From JBCBST01 sp039819115 (lineage in GTDB: Bacteria; Bacteroidota; Rhodothermia; Balneolales; Balneolaceae): a stretch of 40,758 nucleotides of DNA. Positions 16,087 through 24,372 of the stretch are shown piece after piece (position 1 is the stretch's first letter; each line of letters opens with the position of its first letter). The position numbers were made by a program, and so were the translations under genes. The notes below the pieces were generated by a model that saw only the letters and a program-made list of their open reading frames with translations, ran no database searches and was not told the origin of the DNA. Location: contig JBCBST010000015.1 in NCBI GenBank assembly GCA_039819115.1, positions 1 through 40,758 of the forward strand. Direction: 5' to 3'.

Positions 16087-17319
16087 TTAATCTTTACCTT
16101 GATGTACCGGCGCAAGCTCAAGCAACCGGGTAACCCGATGCATCACTTCAAGAGCCGCTCTTGAATTATGATACGGACACTTCCACTCCCTTACTTTATG
16201 AAGTGGATATGCCACACCTGTTGCAGATACCTTCTCGAACCAGCCACCATGGTTCCGGTCGATAAAGGAAGTCTTTATGAACTCCCATACCGAAATCACT
16301 CCCGACAGAAAACGCTCGTCACCGGTAAGCTCGTACGCATTTAAAAAACCTACCAAAGCCTCTGCCTGTGGCCACCAGTCTTTATCGGTATCAATAATGA
16401 CTTCATTCAATGACTCGTTATACACTCCACCGTTTTCATCTAATCCTTTCGTAAGTACAGTCTCCGCAATAGCTGACATCCGGATATTCAATTCCTCTTT
16501 GCGGTGATAGGTTTCGATCACGTTAGAAGCCTCGGTTAATAACCAGGATGCCTCTATATCATGTCCAAATGAAGTTATATTTGATTTAGGGGTCCAGTCA
16601 GAATCAAAAAAGTTGATCAGGGTATGTTGTCCGGCGTCAATGATTCGATCGAGAAATACATCGAGTAGCTGAGATATCCTGATGTTAAGACTATTGGGTT
16701 TACAGTATCGGTACAAATTCGTGTAGGCCTCTAATACGTGCAGATGCGTATTCATGCTTTTTGGCGTATTGTCGTCCTTTTCACTGAGACGGGCATCCTT
16801 TTCGAGAGTCCATTGTTCCGAGAAGGCTTCTTCATAGCCCAAATGGGTAGCGTCAAATCCCTTCTCTTCGATCAGCTTAAAGATGCTTTTAGCCATATTC
16901 AGCGCTTCTTCTTCCTCAAAAGCGGCATAGTACTCCGTTAAGCCATAGATAGCGAACGATTGAGCATAGAGGTGCTTCTTCCGATCTGAAGGGGCACTTT
17001 TATAATCCAGAGCCCAATACATGCCTCCATACGCTGTATCTATAAACTTTTCTTTCAGGTAGGTGAAGGCACGATAAGCCAGAGATTTATAGGCCGGATT
17101 TTGAGCAAATCGGTAGGCTGCCGAGAAAGTCCAGAGGATGCGAGCATGTAGAATTCCACCTTTATCGGCTTCAGGCACCATTCGGTTTTGATGATCTATT
17201 TCCCCTATAAATCCGCCATACGTACGGTCTACCGTATGTTGTTCCCAGTACGCCAGGATATTATCCAGCAGTTCTCCCTTCATCTCTGCGTGTAACTGCT
17301 TCAGCATTTCATAGTCCAT
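16087..17319 (-). CDS. AGE-family epimerase, probable mannobiose (cellobiose) 2-epimerase
   Basis: Epimerises the reducing-end sugar of beta-1,4-disaccharides; mannobiose becomes 4-O-beta-mannosyl-glucose. 410 residues, an (alpha/alpha)6-barrel of the N-acylglucosamine 2-epimerase superfamily. Signatures are YGGFIGEID near the start, SMNTHLHVLEAY, SFGHDIEASWLL, WWPQAEALVGF, HGGWFEKV and KCPYHNSRA; the GHDIE and CPYHN histidines correspond to the general acid/base residues known for cellobiose 2-epimerases. The ATG at 17319 is preferred over a TTG 30 bases upstream because GGAG lies about 9 bases before it. It overlaps the end of the phosphorylase gene by 11 bases. No signal peptide, so it acts in the cytoplasm. 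Confidence 0.92.
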   Translation of the reverse strand: MDYEMLKQLHAEMKGELLDNILAYWEQHTVDRTYGGFIGEIDHQNRMVPEADKGGILHARILWTFSAAYRFAQNPAYKSLAYRAFTYLKEKFIDTAYGGMYWALDYKSAPSDRKKHLYAQSFAIYGLTEYYAAFEEEEALNMAKSIFKLIEEKGFDATHLGYEEAFSEQWTLEKDARLSEKDDNTPKSMNTHLHVLEAYTNLYRYCKPNSLNIRISQLLDVFLDRIIDAGQHTLINFFDSDWTPKSNITSFGHDIEASWLLTEASNVIETYHRKEELNIRMSAIAETVLTKGLDENGGVYNESLNEVIIDTDKDWWPQAEALVGFLNAYELTGDERFLSGVISVWEFIKTSFIDRNHGGWFEKVSATGVAYPLHKVREWKCPYHNSRAALEVMHRVTRLLELAPVHQGKD

Positions 17320-18529
17320 TACCAGGTCTCCATCTCTTGTTTTTTTCAATTAAAGCACGTCGTTGCTGTACACTTACTGCGGAACGATATGCTTCGGGAG
17401 GAGTATGCTTTGCGTAGTCTAACAGTTGGTCAACCGAAGTCACTGCGACATGAATCCGGGTATCGGACGATGCATAATACACATACACGGTACCATCCGG
17501 ATCGTGTATCCAGCCATTACAAAAGACCACATTCGACACATCGCCCACTCGTTCTATTCCTTCCGGGGCTATAAAATGCCCGCCGGGTGCATACTTGATC
17601 TTCCACGGTTCGTTCAATTCGGTTACAAACAGATACAATACATACCGTAGGCCGGCTGCCGTATTCCGCACACCATGGGCCAGATGAATCCAGCCGGCAT
17701 CCGTTTTAATGGGTGTTGGTCCCTGTCCGTTTTTAACCTCTTTAATGGTATGATAGGCACGCTCATCAATGACCTGCTCGGCGTCTATTACCGCATGTTC
17801 CATAGAATCAACCAGGGCCCAGGCAATACCTCCACCTGTGCCTGCTTCAATGAATCCGTCTTGTGGACGTGTATACAAGGCATACTGTCCATTTACCCAT
17901 TCAGGATGTAATACCACATTCCGTTGCTGTTCGGATGGGGTAACCAGATCGGGCAGGCGTTCCCATTGCTTCAAATCCTTTGTGCGTACAATTCCGGCTT
18001 GTGCTATTGCACTGCTGGTATCGGTTTGAGGTACGCGGGTATCCTTTCGTTCGGTGCAAAATAACCCATAAATCCAGCCATCTTCATGTTGGGTCAATCG
18101 CATGTCGTACACATTCGTATCGGGCACCTCTGTTTCGGGAATCGTAACCGGGGTATCCCAGAATTGAAAGCCTGAGGTTGGATGATCGCTCTCAGCCACT
18201 CCAAAAAACGACTTCCTGTCATTCCCTTCTATTCTGCACACCATTACATAGTTATCTCCCCATTTTATGGCCCCTGGGTTAAAGACTGCGTTTACGCCCA
18301 GTCTTTCCATAAAATGCGGATTAGCCTGGGGGTCAAAATCATACCTCCAGGATAAAGGAATATGCTCTGGCGTTATAACCGGATGCTCAAACCGTGTGTA
18401 GATCCCATTTCCCTGTTCAGTGGCCCGGTTTTCCTTGGTGATAAGCTGATGATGCTTTTCTTGTATTTCCCTTACACGGCTGTCAAATATTACGTTGCGG
18501 GGTTCTGGTGGTTGTACTTCGTTTCCCAT
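17309..18529 (-). CDS. GH130 4-O-beta-mannosyl-glucose phosphorylase
   Basis: Phosphorolyses beta-mannosyl-1,4-glucose to mannose-1-phosphate and glucose in the cytoplasm; no signal peptide. 406 residues matching the GH130_1 group: an N-terminal helix before the five-bladed propeller, FNPGAIKWGDNYVMVCRIEG, then NVYDMRLT whose Asp (residue 142) is the expected catalytic acid, GLFCTERKD, HPEWVNGQYALYTRPQDGF, and the C-terminal VYYASSDTRIHVAVTSVDQLLDY block. Pairing with the AGE epimerase by an 11-base overlap is the classic mannobiose-to-mannosylglucose module. First gene after a 132-base gap containing a long hairpin and a promoter-like sequence, so it may be the head of its own transcription unit. 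Confidence 0.95.
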   Translation of the reverse strand: MGNEVQPPEPRNVIFDSRVREIQEKHHQLITKENRATEQGNGIYTRFEHPVITPEHIPLSWRYDFDPQANPHFMERLGVNAVFNPGAIKWGDNYVMVCRIEGNDRKSFFGVAESDHPTSGFQFWDTPVTIPETEVPDTNVYDMRLTQHEDGWIYGLFCTERKDTRVPQTDTSSAIAQAGIVRTKDLKQWERLPDLVTPSEQQRNVVLHPEWVNGQYALYTRPQDGFIEAGTGGGIAWALVDSMEHAVIDAEQVIDERAYHTIKEVKNGQGPTPIKTDAGWIHLAHGVRNTAAGLRYVLYLFVTELNEPWKIKYAPGGHFIAPEGIERVGDVSNVVFCNGWIHDPDGTVYVYYASSDTRIHVAVTSVDQLLDYAKHTPPEAYRSAVSVQQRRALIEKNKRWRPGNGL

Positions 18530-18560
18530 ACCAATCAGGAATTGGGTGATTAATCTTTGT

Positions 18561-18589
18561 TTTATATAAATCTGGAGCAGCCTGTCTAA
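18561..18589 (-). promoter_or_regulatory. Possible internal promoter of the GH130-glycosidase segment
   Basis: On the minus strand TTAGAC (18589-18584) and TATAAA (18566-18561) are separated by exactly 17 bases, a reasonable sigma-70 style fit, 32 bases upstream of the GH130 start. The -35 lies in the loop of the hairpin at 18572-18604, so the palindrome overlaps the promoter. Only sequence resemblance supports this. Confidence 0.4.
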
Positions 18590-18604
18590 TCCAGACTGCT
18601 CCAG
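18572..18604 (-). repeat. Long imperfect inverted repeat between the beta-helix and GH130 genes
   Basis: Arms CTGGAGCAG (18572-18580) and CTGCTCCAG (18596-18604) are perfect complements and can extend inward through CTG/CAG past one mismatch. It is downstream of the beta-helix stop and could be a terminator, but the following minus-strand bases (ATTTATATAAAAC) are AT-rich rather than a T run. An mRNA-stabilising hairpin that makes receptor and beta-helix levels differ from the enzymes, or an operator over the promoter at 18561-18589, are alternatives. Confidence 0.55.
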
Positions 18605-18661
18605 TAGCCGGCAAGTATTACTTCGATTGCGCTTTCATTAATCGATGCTTCAAAACTTACC

Positions 18662-21145
18662 TTATTTGATCAGTGTCATCCGTCGGTTGATAACCTGGCT
18701 GCCAATGCTCAGACGGTATAAGTACACTCCGGAAGCCAGATGACTGGCATTAAACGTGGCCGTATACGTACCGGCAGCAAGCCGTGTATCCAATATGGTT
18801 TCCACCCTTTGCCCTAGCAGGTTAAACACGGTAAGCTCAACTTCTCCTGCAGCAGGAATGGTGAAGTTGATGTTCGTTGTAGGGTTGAAAGGATTCGGGT
18901 AATTTTGGCTTAAGGCAAACGTTTCGGGACCAAATTCTTCTTCGGTACTTACTCCGGTCAAATCGCCAATAACGAAGAAGGAAAGATTATCAATGGCTAA
19001 ATCCCCTCCTGTACTGCTGATTTCAATATCGTTATTGCCCTGCTCCAAAATCACATCGGTAATATTAAGCTCGGCAATCGAAGAATCGCTGGAAGCTGGT
19101 TCTGTAGCTATCGCAACACCGTTTACAGATACAGAAACCGTGGCCTCCCCATCGACAGTGAAGTGATTTACCCGGATTACATAGTTCCCGGTTCCTTCCG
19201 AGTTAAACGTATACATGGCAGTACCTCCTGAAGGGAGTAACGCATATTCGTCACCGCTGGTACAGAAATCACCGGTACATTCCAGCGAAAACCCGCCCCC
19301 GTCAAGAGTGGCTTTAGATGCATTCAATACCTCAACCACATTTCCTGACTGGTCAAGTACAGTTACTGATTCGTACTCCATGAAACCCCAGTTCTTGATC
19401 ACGGAAATCGTATTTGATCCGGCCGTTAAGGTCTGATCTTCAATAACTACATCGCTCCACTCCGGACCGTTTACTCCGTATTCTACCGTTGATACAGATC
19501 CGTTTATATCCACGTTGGTCTGACGACCTGGGTTGGTATCATCGTACCAGGTTCTCATGCGCACAACCACATCGTACATATCTTCGGTATCGATGTTGAA
19601 CGACCAGGTAGCCGAAGCATCTGATCCGGTTACACGGAACGCCTGCTTATCTGTAGTTTCAACAACACTTGCTCCGGAACCTAGTGTACCAGCTTCTCCT
19701 TCGCTCGAGCCCGCAAACGTAACCTCTACATCGTCACCCAGAAGATCAAAAATCTGATCACGTTGTGCGCTTCGGTTGGCTTCCCAGTTTGCTTTGTCGT
19801 TGGGATACCAGTTCAGATCACCAAGAGGATATCCTCCGATAGCTGCGCCTTGTAAGGTATTGTTGGAATACGTAAGGTCTTCACTCAATGGCCACTCGAT
19901 AGAGAAATGATCGCTAAAGTCACGATTGGAACCACTCCAGTAGTATAAGCGGATAGGAGCATTACCCTGACGCACATCGGTGATAAAGTTAATACCATCC
20001 TGACTGTTATCCGGATATACCGTGAATCCCGGATCTTGGGTATCAAACAGGTTATTAGCCACCACCATATTGGCGTTAGCATCAAATAAAGCCTGAGACT
20101 CATCATTCAAAAGAGGCTGCTTGCGAATGTTAAAGGTGTCGTTATCCGTAGTGAAGTACGTTTCGTATTCCGATTCGAGGAAAAACGAGTTATTGGAGAT
20201 GGCAATCTTTCGCTGCAGATCCAATCCATACTGAGCGGGTAGCGATTCAATGGCAAACATACCGGCAAACTCTTCCAGTGAACCAGGCTCTAAGCGGTCG
20301 TCACTGATTTCGGAACGGGCTTCTCCGTGCCAGAATCCATTCAAAATCAGGTTGTTTGTGATATAAGCTTCCTGAACCCAGGCTCCGAGTAACATCTGAC
20401 GTCCTACATTTGCGAATGTGTTATGGTTGATCCAGGTAAACTCAGGGGAGCCGGCTTCGATTTGAATACCAAAACCACCAATATTGACAAAACTGTTGTT
20501 CTCGAAGAATAGGGTATCAACATCTGCCCATACCGACATCCCCCGTCCACCCCACGGCTGTGTTTCGGACAAAAAGTTCCGGAATCGGGAGTTGGTGACA
20601 TACAATTTGGAGTCTCTTCCATAAACTCCCATAATGCCCCATTGTGCGAATTCAAAAATAACATTATCAAATGTCAGACGCGCATCTACCCCATCCGACC
20701 GGAGCACTTCATACTGAAGGTTACCATTGGTAGCCTTTCCATTAATGATTACGTTTTTAATGGTTACATCACCGCCTGCTGTTAGAATTTTGTCGGCCGT
20801 GGTAGCATCCGCCCTCGGATCCAGCTGAATCATAGGAGGATTTGCAAATTCATCACCCGGATCACCCGGTTCACCCCAGATGTTTAAATGCCATCCCTGG
20901 TTTTCAATGCGCTCTTCAACGTAATAAAACCCACCCTGCCTGAGCCGGTACACACGGTTTGGATTTGCCCGCTCTCCACCTGCCACCGTATCACCAACAA
21001 TGGTATTAAACAGAGAGTTTTCGAGGAGATTACCTTCTCCATCCAGCCATTCCACCGTTAATGTGTCCTGACCAGCAACATAGGTTGTTGCGAACAGCAT
21101 ACCCGTTAGTACGAGTATGGGTATTTTTTTGTAGATATTGTTCAT
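18662..21145 (-). CDS. Secreted right-handed beta-helix protein with CBM-like domains and C-terminal sorting domain
   Basis: 827 residues with a signal peptide (cut near residues 25-26, VAG/QD). Residues about 85-330 show the repeating pattern of a parallel beta-helix: short strands ending in asparagine ladders (VTIKNVIINGKA, LTFDNVIFEFAQWGI, LYVTNSRFRNF, LFFENNSFVNIGG, TWINHNTFANVG, AYITNNLILNG). Two beta-sandwich regions follow (about 475-600 and 605-740), the first CBM35/6-like. The end is a sorting domain starting NYPNPFNPTTNINFTI and ending RMTLIK. No lyase or hydrolase catalytic pattern is obvious. The gene is 32 bases downstream of the TonB receptor, the place SusD occupies in canonical loci, so glycan capture at the surface is a plausible role. 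Polysaccharide lyase-like activity cannot be excluded. Confidence 0.82.
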   Translation of the reverse strand: MNNIYKKIPILVLTGMLFATTYVAGQDTLTVEWLDGEGNLLENSLFNTIVGDTVAGGERANPNRVYRLRQGGFYYVEERIENQGWHLNIWGEPGDPGDEFANPPMIQLDPRADATTADKILTAGGDVTIKNVIINGKATNGNLQYEVLRSDGVDARLTFDNVIFEFAQWGIMGVYGRDSKLYVTNSRFRNFLSETQPWGGRGMSVWADVDTLFFENNSFVNIGGFGIQIEAGSPEFTWINHNTFANVGRQMLLGAWVQEAYITNNLILNGFWHGEARSEISDDRLEPGSLEEFAGMFAIESLPAQYGLDLQRKIAISNNSFFLESEYETYFTTDNDTFNIRKQPLLNDESQALFDANANMVVANNLFDTQDPGFTVYPDNSQDGINFITDVRQGNAPIRLYYWSGSNRDFSDHFSIEWPLSEDLTYSNNTLQGAAIGGYPLGDLNWYPNDKANWEANRSAQRDQIFDLLGDDVEVTFAGSSEGEAGTLGSGASVVETTDKQAFRVTGSDASATWSFNIDTEDMYDVVVRMRTWYDDTNPGRQTNVDINGSVSTVEYGVNGPEWSDVVIEDQTLTAGSNTISVIKNWGFMEYESVTVLDQSGNVVEVLNASKATLDGGGFSLECTGDFCTSGDEYALLPSGGTAMYTFNSEGTGNYVIRVNHFTVDGEATVSVSVNGVAIATEPASSDSSIAELNITDVILEQGNNDIEISSTGGDLAIDNLSFFVIGDLTGVSTEEEFGPETFALSQNYPNPFNPTTNINFTIPAAGEVELTVFNLLGQRVETILDTRLAAGTYTATFNASHLASGVYLYRLSIGSQVINRRMTLIK

Positions 21146-21177
21146 GTTTCTGACGTTTTATTGGTATTGCTTGGGGT

Positions 21178-24100
21178 TCAAAACCGTGCCCTTACTCCAA
21201 CATCCATAGTAAAACCATAATATTGGATGAACGTGGGATTGAACCCAAAATCGGATTGAAAATTTTGGTCAAATTCGTTGTTGAGGTTGTTCAGATTGCA
21301 AAACACCTCAAATTTCTCGTTTACCTTTTGACTGAGCGTTAAATCGATACGATACAGGTCGTCGGTAAATACATCATCACCCGATGTGAAAAACCCTTCT
21401 CCTGTTTCATCATCAACCTCAAAGTTCCGTGACCCGAAGTTTCCGGTAAACACCTCACCCTGGTAATAGAAGGATAATCGTCCGCTAAACCCTTTGTAAT
21501 CGTACCCAATGGTAGCATTGGCTATGAAATCGGCCTGGTCGGGTACCCGTCCCGTATTCAGGGTATCCCGAAGTATACGCTCATTAAATGGCGGGCGACG
21601 TGGACGAGGGGTAATCGGTACGCTCTCGGTATAGGTAACCGGGTACTGCGTTTCTGATTCCAGAATCGTCAGGTTGAGATTGAGTACAATGCCTTTAAAG
21701 GGTTGCGGGAGGTACCAGAAATTGGTTTGCCAGTCAAGCTCCACCCCGGTTACCGTTGCCACCTCGGTATTATTTACAAAAGTATTTATTAACGGCTCTC
21801 CGGATACAAACCCCTGAAGATCGATATCAGGTAAGATCTCCTGCCCCTCCAGCAGCGGAAAACTGACAAAACGAATCAGGTCGCTTATTTCTTTGTGAAA
21901 TGCAGATACGGTGAAGAATCCCATTTTACTCTGGTAAAAGGCAATGGAAGCATCGTAGTTGCGGGAGAGCGACGAACGGAGTTCGGTATTTGGAGCATTT
22001 ACGAACTGCCCAAATGTCTGTATGAAGGTAATAGGTGCATACTGCGTAAAATCCGGTCGTGAAATAGATTCGGTATAGGCCAGGCGAACCGTCACCCAGT
22101 CAGCCGGGGAATACCGGGCATGCACCATCGGCAAAAAGAAGTCTCCGGTACGTTGAGCACTCGTATCTACAAAGGTGGGGACCTCTCCCGGTGCTACTGT
22201 ACTTGGAGGGACAAAATTGGCTGAGTAGTCCGTCTCCTCCCGCTCATACCGCACGCCTCCCAATAAGGTGAAATCCTGGTAGGTCAACTCTCCCATCACG
22301 TAAGCCGAAGAATAATCTTCCTGTCCGGAATAATCATTACCCAACGAGGCCTGTCCCTGGAAAAACAAGAGGTTGTTGTTCAGTAAAGCATCCGTCATAA
22401 GATTTAACGTGGGTCTTTGTAAACCAAAGCCAAGTGGGTAATCCCCATTCAGAAAGTTAGACCGGTTATCATCTACAATAAGAGGTTCCATCGGAATGCG
22501 ACCCACACTATTAGGTGGGATACCTAACTCAGGAACTTCGTTAAAAATGACCGTTCGTGAGTTCTCACCGCCTCCAAATCTCAGATCGTTACTCCCCAAA
22601 CTCTGCACATCGTTCGATCGGGACTTGGTTCGGTACTTAGCCCCGGTCTTTACATACCCGGTAAGCTTTTTACCCATGGTAAATGACCGTTTCAAGTTCA
22701 GGTCAAACGTATACTCATCTTCAGCTGTACGCTGATCCCGTATGCTTAAAAAATTCAAAAACGTATTGGTGCTGTCATTGAAAAACAACGGAGGAACGTC
22801 TCTTGGATCACCAAACAGCACTTCATCGGTTAATGCTTCACCCGGTGCAGCCCCTTCTTCCACAAAGTCCCAATACCGTTCATTGGGTGAATTATTCCTG
22901 GATGCTCCAAAAGAAGCGTTTGCTGATAATTCGAACCAGGGAAAAGCGTTTTCAAAGTTCAGGGTCACGTTCGTTACCGAAGAAGTACGATCAAATTCGG
23001 TAAGTTGATATACATGTTGATTGGCATTATTACCTCCCACACTGAACCGATTGGTCCTTCGCACACCTTCGTTCTGCTGTTCGTTATAAATAAAATTACC
23101 AACCAGCTTACCCTCAGGCAGGCGATAATCGATCACCGCACTCCCACCTATCCTGGAGCGGTTGAGTGCACTCTCATTCAGATTTAATGATTGAATACGT
23201 GGAGAGGGAACATCATTATTGTTTGGATCCGGACGCAATTCATAGCCACCGTTAAAGGTATCCGCACTGCGATCAAACCGATCCAGGTTGATATTGGCAA
23301 TCACCCCGAGTTTGTTTTCAAAAAAGCGCTCACCAGTACTTCCAACAAACCGGTAGTTGCCATAATCATTCTGTAATTCGGTATACCCTCCCTGGAATCT
23401 AAAATCGTAATACGATTTTTCCGGAGCTGTACGTAACCTCAGGTTGATGGTACCCCCAATAGCATCCCCATCCATATCGGGTGTAATCGCTTTCGATACC
23501 TCAATTCCGTCCAGCATATTACTGGAGACCAGCGACAAATCGACCCCACGATCGGTGGCATCAATGGAGGGTATCCGGGCGCCATTTACTAAAACGTTAT
23601 TAAACTTGGGCGACAAACCGCGGATCGCCACTTTATTTGCCTCCCCACCCGAACGCTGGATGGAAACACCAGGTAACCTCCCAATAGACTCGGCCGCATT
23701 TACATCTGGTACGTCTTCAATACGGTCTTTGGATACAATATTGGTAATGGTATTCGAAGATCGCTGCTCATTAATGGCTGCGATCTGCCCTCGTGCCTGG
23801 GCAGTGATTACCACTTCCTCTCCTTCAAACCCCATGGGTTCCAGTTCAATGGTTACTTCAGTGGTTTGTCCTGCTCGTACTTGTACCTCGACTTCCTTTG
23901 ATTCAAAACCTAGATACGTAATCTGCAGAATTTGAACTCCTTCTTCCACTCCGTTAATCGTAAACACACCTTCAATATCTGTAGGGCTGCCGATTACAGA
24001 CCCTTTAATGATCACGTTAGCGCCAATAAGAGGGTCCTGCGTTTCTGCTTCTACAACCACTCCTTTAATTTGGCCTTTTGCATCGTCTCCAAACCCATAT

Positions 24101-24207
24101 CCTATTGTATGAAAACTGAAAAGTATTCCTAAGAGTGAAAGCCAAAATCGAACCGAAATGTTAGTGTGCCCGTGTAAAGTGACTGGGTTAAATTGTGATC
24201 CCATCAT
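21178..24207 (-). CDS. TonB-dependent receptor, probable mannan oligosaccharide importer
   Basis: 1009 residues. After a signal sequence (about 18-42) comes a carboxypeptidase-regulatory-like beta-sandwich (about 46-133, IKGVVVEAETQDPLIGANV), then the plug (about 145-260) with AESIGRLPGVSIQRSGGEAN, VAIRGLSPKFNNVLVNG and DGDAIGGTINLRL. The last motif is characteristic of the TonB-dependent receptor group common in Xanthomonas and Caulobacter rather than of standard SusC. The barrel fills the rest and ends in the terminal Phe (VGVRARF) used for outer membrane insertion. It likely moves mannan fragments across the outer membrane. It is first in the minus-strand run, divergent from the ROK regulator, and has a promoter and a palindromic element directly upstream. 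Adjacent ATG codons at 24207 and 24204 are both possible starts. Confidence 0.92.
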   Translation of the reverse strand: MMGSQFNPVTLHGHTNISVRFWLSLLGILFSFHTIGYGFGDDAKGQIKGVVVEAETQDPLIGANVIIKGSVIGSPTDIEGVFTINGVEEGVQILQITYLGFESKEVEVQVRAGQTTEVTIELEPMGFEGEEVVITAQARGQIAAINEQRSSNTITNIVSKDRIEDVPDVNAAESIGRLPGVSIQRSGGEANKVAIRGLSPKFNNVLVNGARIPSIDATDRGVDLSLVSSNMLDGIEVSKAITPDMDGDAIGGTINLRLRTAPEKSYYDFRFQGGYTELQNDYGNYRFVGSTGERFFENKLGVIANINLDRFDRSADTFNGGYELRPDPNNNDVPSPRIQSLNLNESALNRSRIGGSAVIDYRLPEGKLVGNFIYNEQQNEGVRRTNRFSVGGNNANQHVYQLTEFDRTSSVTNVTLNFENAFPWFELSANASFGASRNNSPNERYWDFVEEGAAPGEALTDEVLFGDPRDVPPLFFNDSTNTFLNFLSIRDQRTAEDEYTFDLNLKRSFTMGKKLTGYVKTGAKYRTKSRSNDVQSLGSNDLRFGGGENSRTVIFNEVPELGIPPNSVGRIPMEPLIVDDNRSNFLNGDYPLGFGLQRPTLNLMTDALLNNNLLFFQGQASLGNDYSGQEDYSSAYVMGELTYQDFTLLGGVRYEREETDYSANFVPPSTVAPGEVPTFVDTSAQRTGDFFLPMVHARYSPADWVTVRLAYTESISRPDFTQYAPITFIQTFGQFVNAPNTELRSSLSRNYDASIAFYQSKMGFFTVSAFHKEISDLIRFVSFPLLEGQEILPDIDLQGFVSGEPLINTFVNNTEVATVTGVELDWQTNFWYLPQPFKGIVLNLNLTILESETQYPVTYTESVPITPRPRRPPFNERILRDTLNTGRVPDQADFIANATIGYDYKGFSGRLSFYYQGEVFTGNFGSRNFEVDDETGEGFFTSGDDVFTDDLYRIDLTLSQKVNEKFEVFCNLNNLNNEFDQNFQSDFGFNPTFIQYYGFTMDVGVRARF

Positions 24208-24222
24208 TTAATCAATTTGATT
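24206..24222 (-). promoter_or_regulatory. Candidate ROK operator at the receptor promoter
   Basis: Read in the direction of receptor transcription the sequence is AATCAAATTGATTAAAT. It holds a perfect inverted repeat AATCAA-A-TTGATT (24210-24222) and occurs identically, in the same orientation relative to transcription, upstream of the third GH26 gene. It begins a few bases after the inferred transcription start and touches the ATG at 24207, a position from which a bound repressor would block transcription. Confidence 0.6.
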
Positions 24223-24231
24223 TATGAATTA

Positions 24232-24260
24232 AGAATAATTAATCACCCAAAAGAAGTCAA
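24232..24260 (-). promoter_or_regulatory. Sigma-70-like promoter of the TonB receptor gene
   Basis: On the minus strand TTGACT (24260-24255), a 17-base spacer and TATTCT (24237-24232) make a good -35/-10 pair. The start of transcription would be near 24225, giving a short leader of about 18 bases with the palindrome inside it. No TAnnTTTG-type Bacteroidetes -7 box is present at the matching place. Confidence 0.5.
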
Positions 24261-24309
24261 CCTTTTTTTGGAACCGCTTTCCATAGTTTTTATTCCGGCC
24301 CAAAAAGGG

Positions 24310-24346
24310 TTGATACATAAAAATTCAAATCATTTTATATATTTAG
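24310..24346 (+). promoter_or_regulatory. Possible promoter of the ROK regulator gene
   Basis: TTGATA at 24310-24315 followed 18 bases later by TTTATA (24334-24339), overlapping a TATATTTAG stretch (24338-24346) that is close to the Bacteroidetes TAnnTTTG box. It points away from the receptor promoter, so the two start sites are roughly 120 bases apart. Confidence 0.35.
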
Positions 24347-24372
24347 CCCATTCGTTAATAAAGGAGCCTCCC

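Noticed and set aside
17320..17349. TTG start for the epimerase 30 bases upstream
   Set aside because: The ATG at 17319 has GGAG at proper spacing and gives the usual N-terminus of the family.
18544..18554. GGGTGATTAAT shared with 24238-24248 as a second operator class
   Set aside because: The two copies are in opposite orientation relative to transcription, are short and AT-rich, and have no inverted symmetry beyond ATTAAT; chance match is likely.
18662..21145. Beta-helix protein as a pectate or alginate lyase
   Set aside because: The fold fits, but no lyase catalytic pattern was seen and the surrounding enzymes are all for beta-mannan; kept only as an alternative in the annotation.
24217..24372. 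In-frame N-terminal extension of the ROK regulator starting at 24217
   Set aside because: It overlaps the promoter region, lacks similarity to ROK N-termini, and the ATG at 24373 has a strong AAGGAG ribosome binding site.
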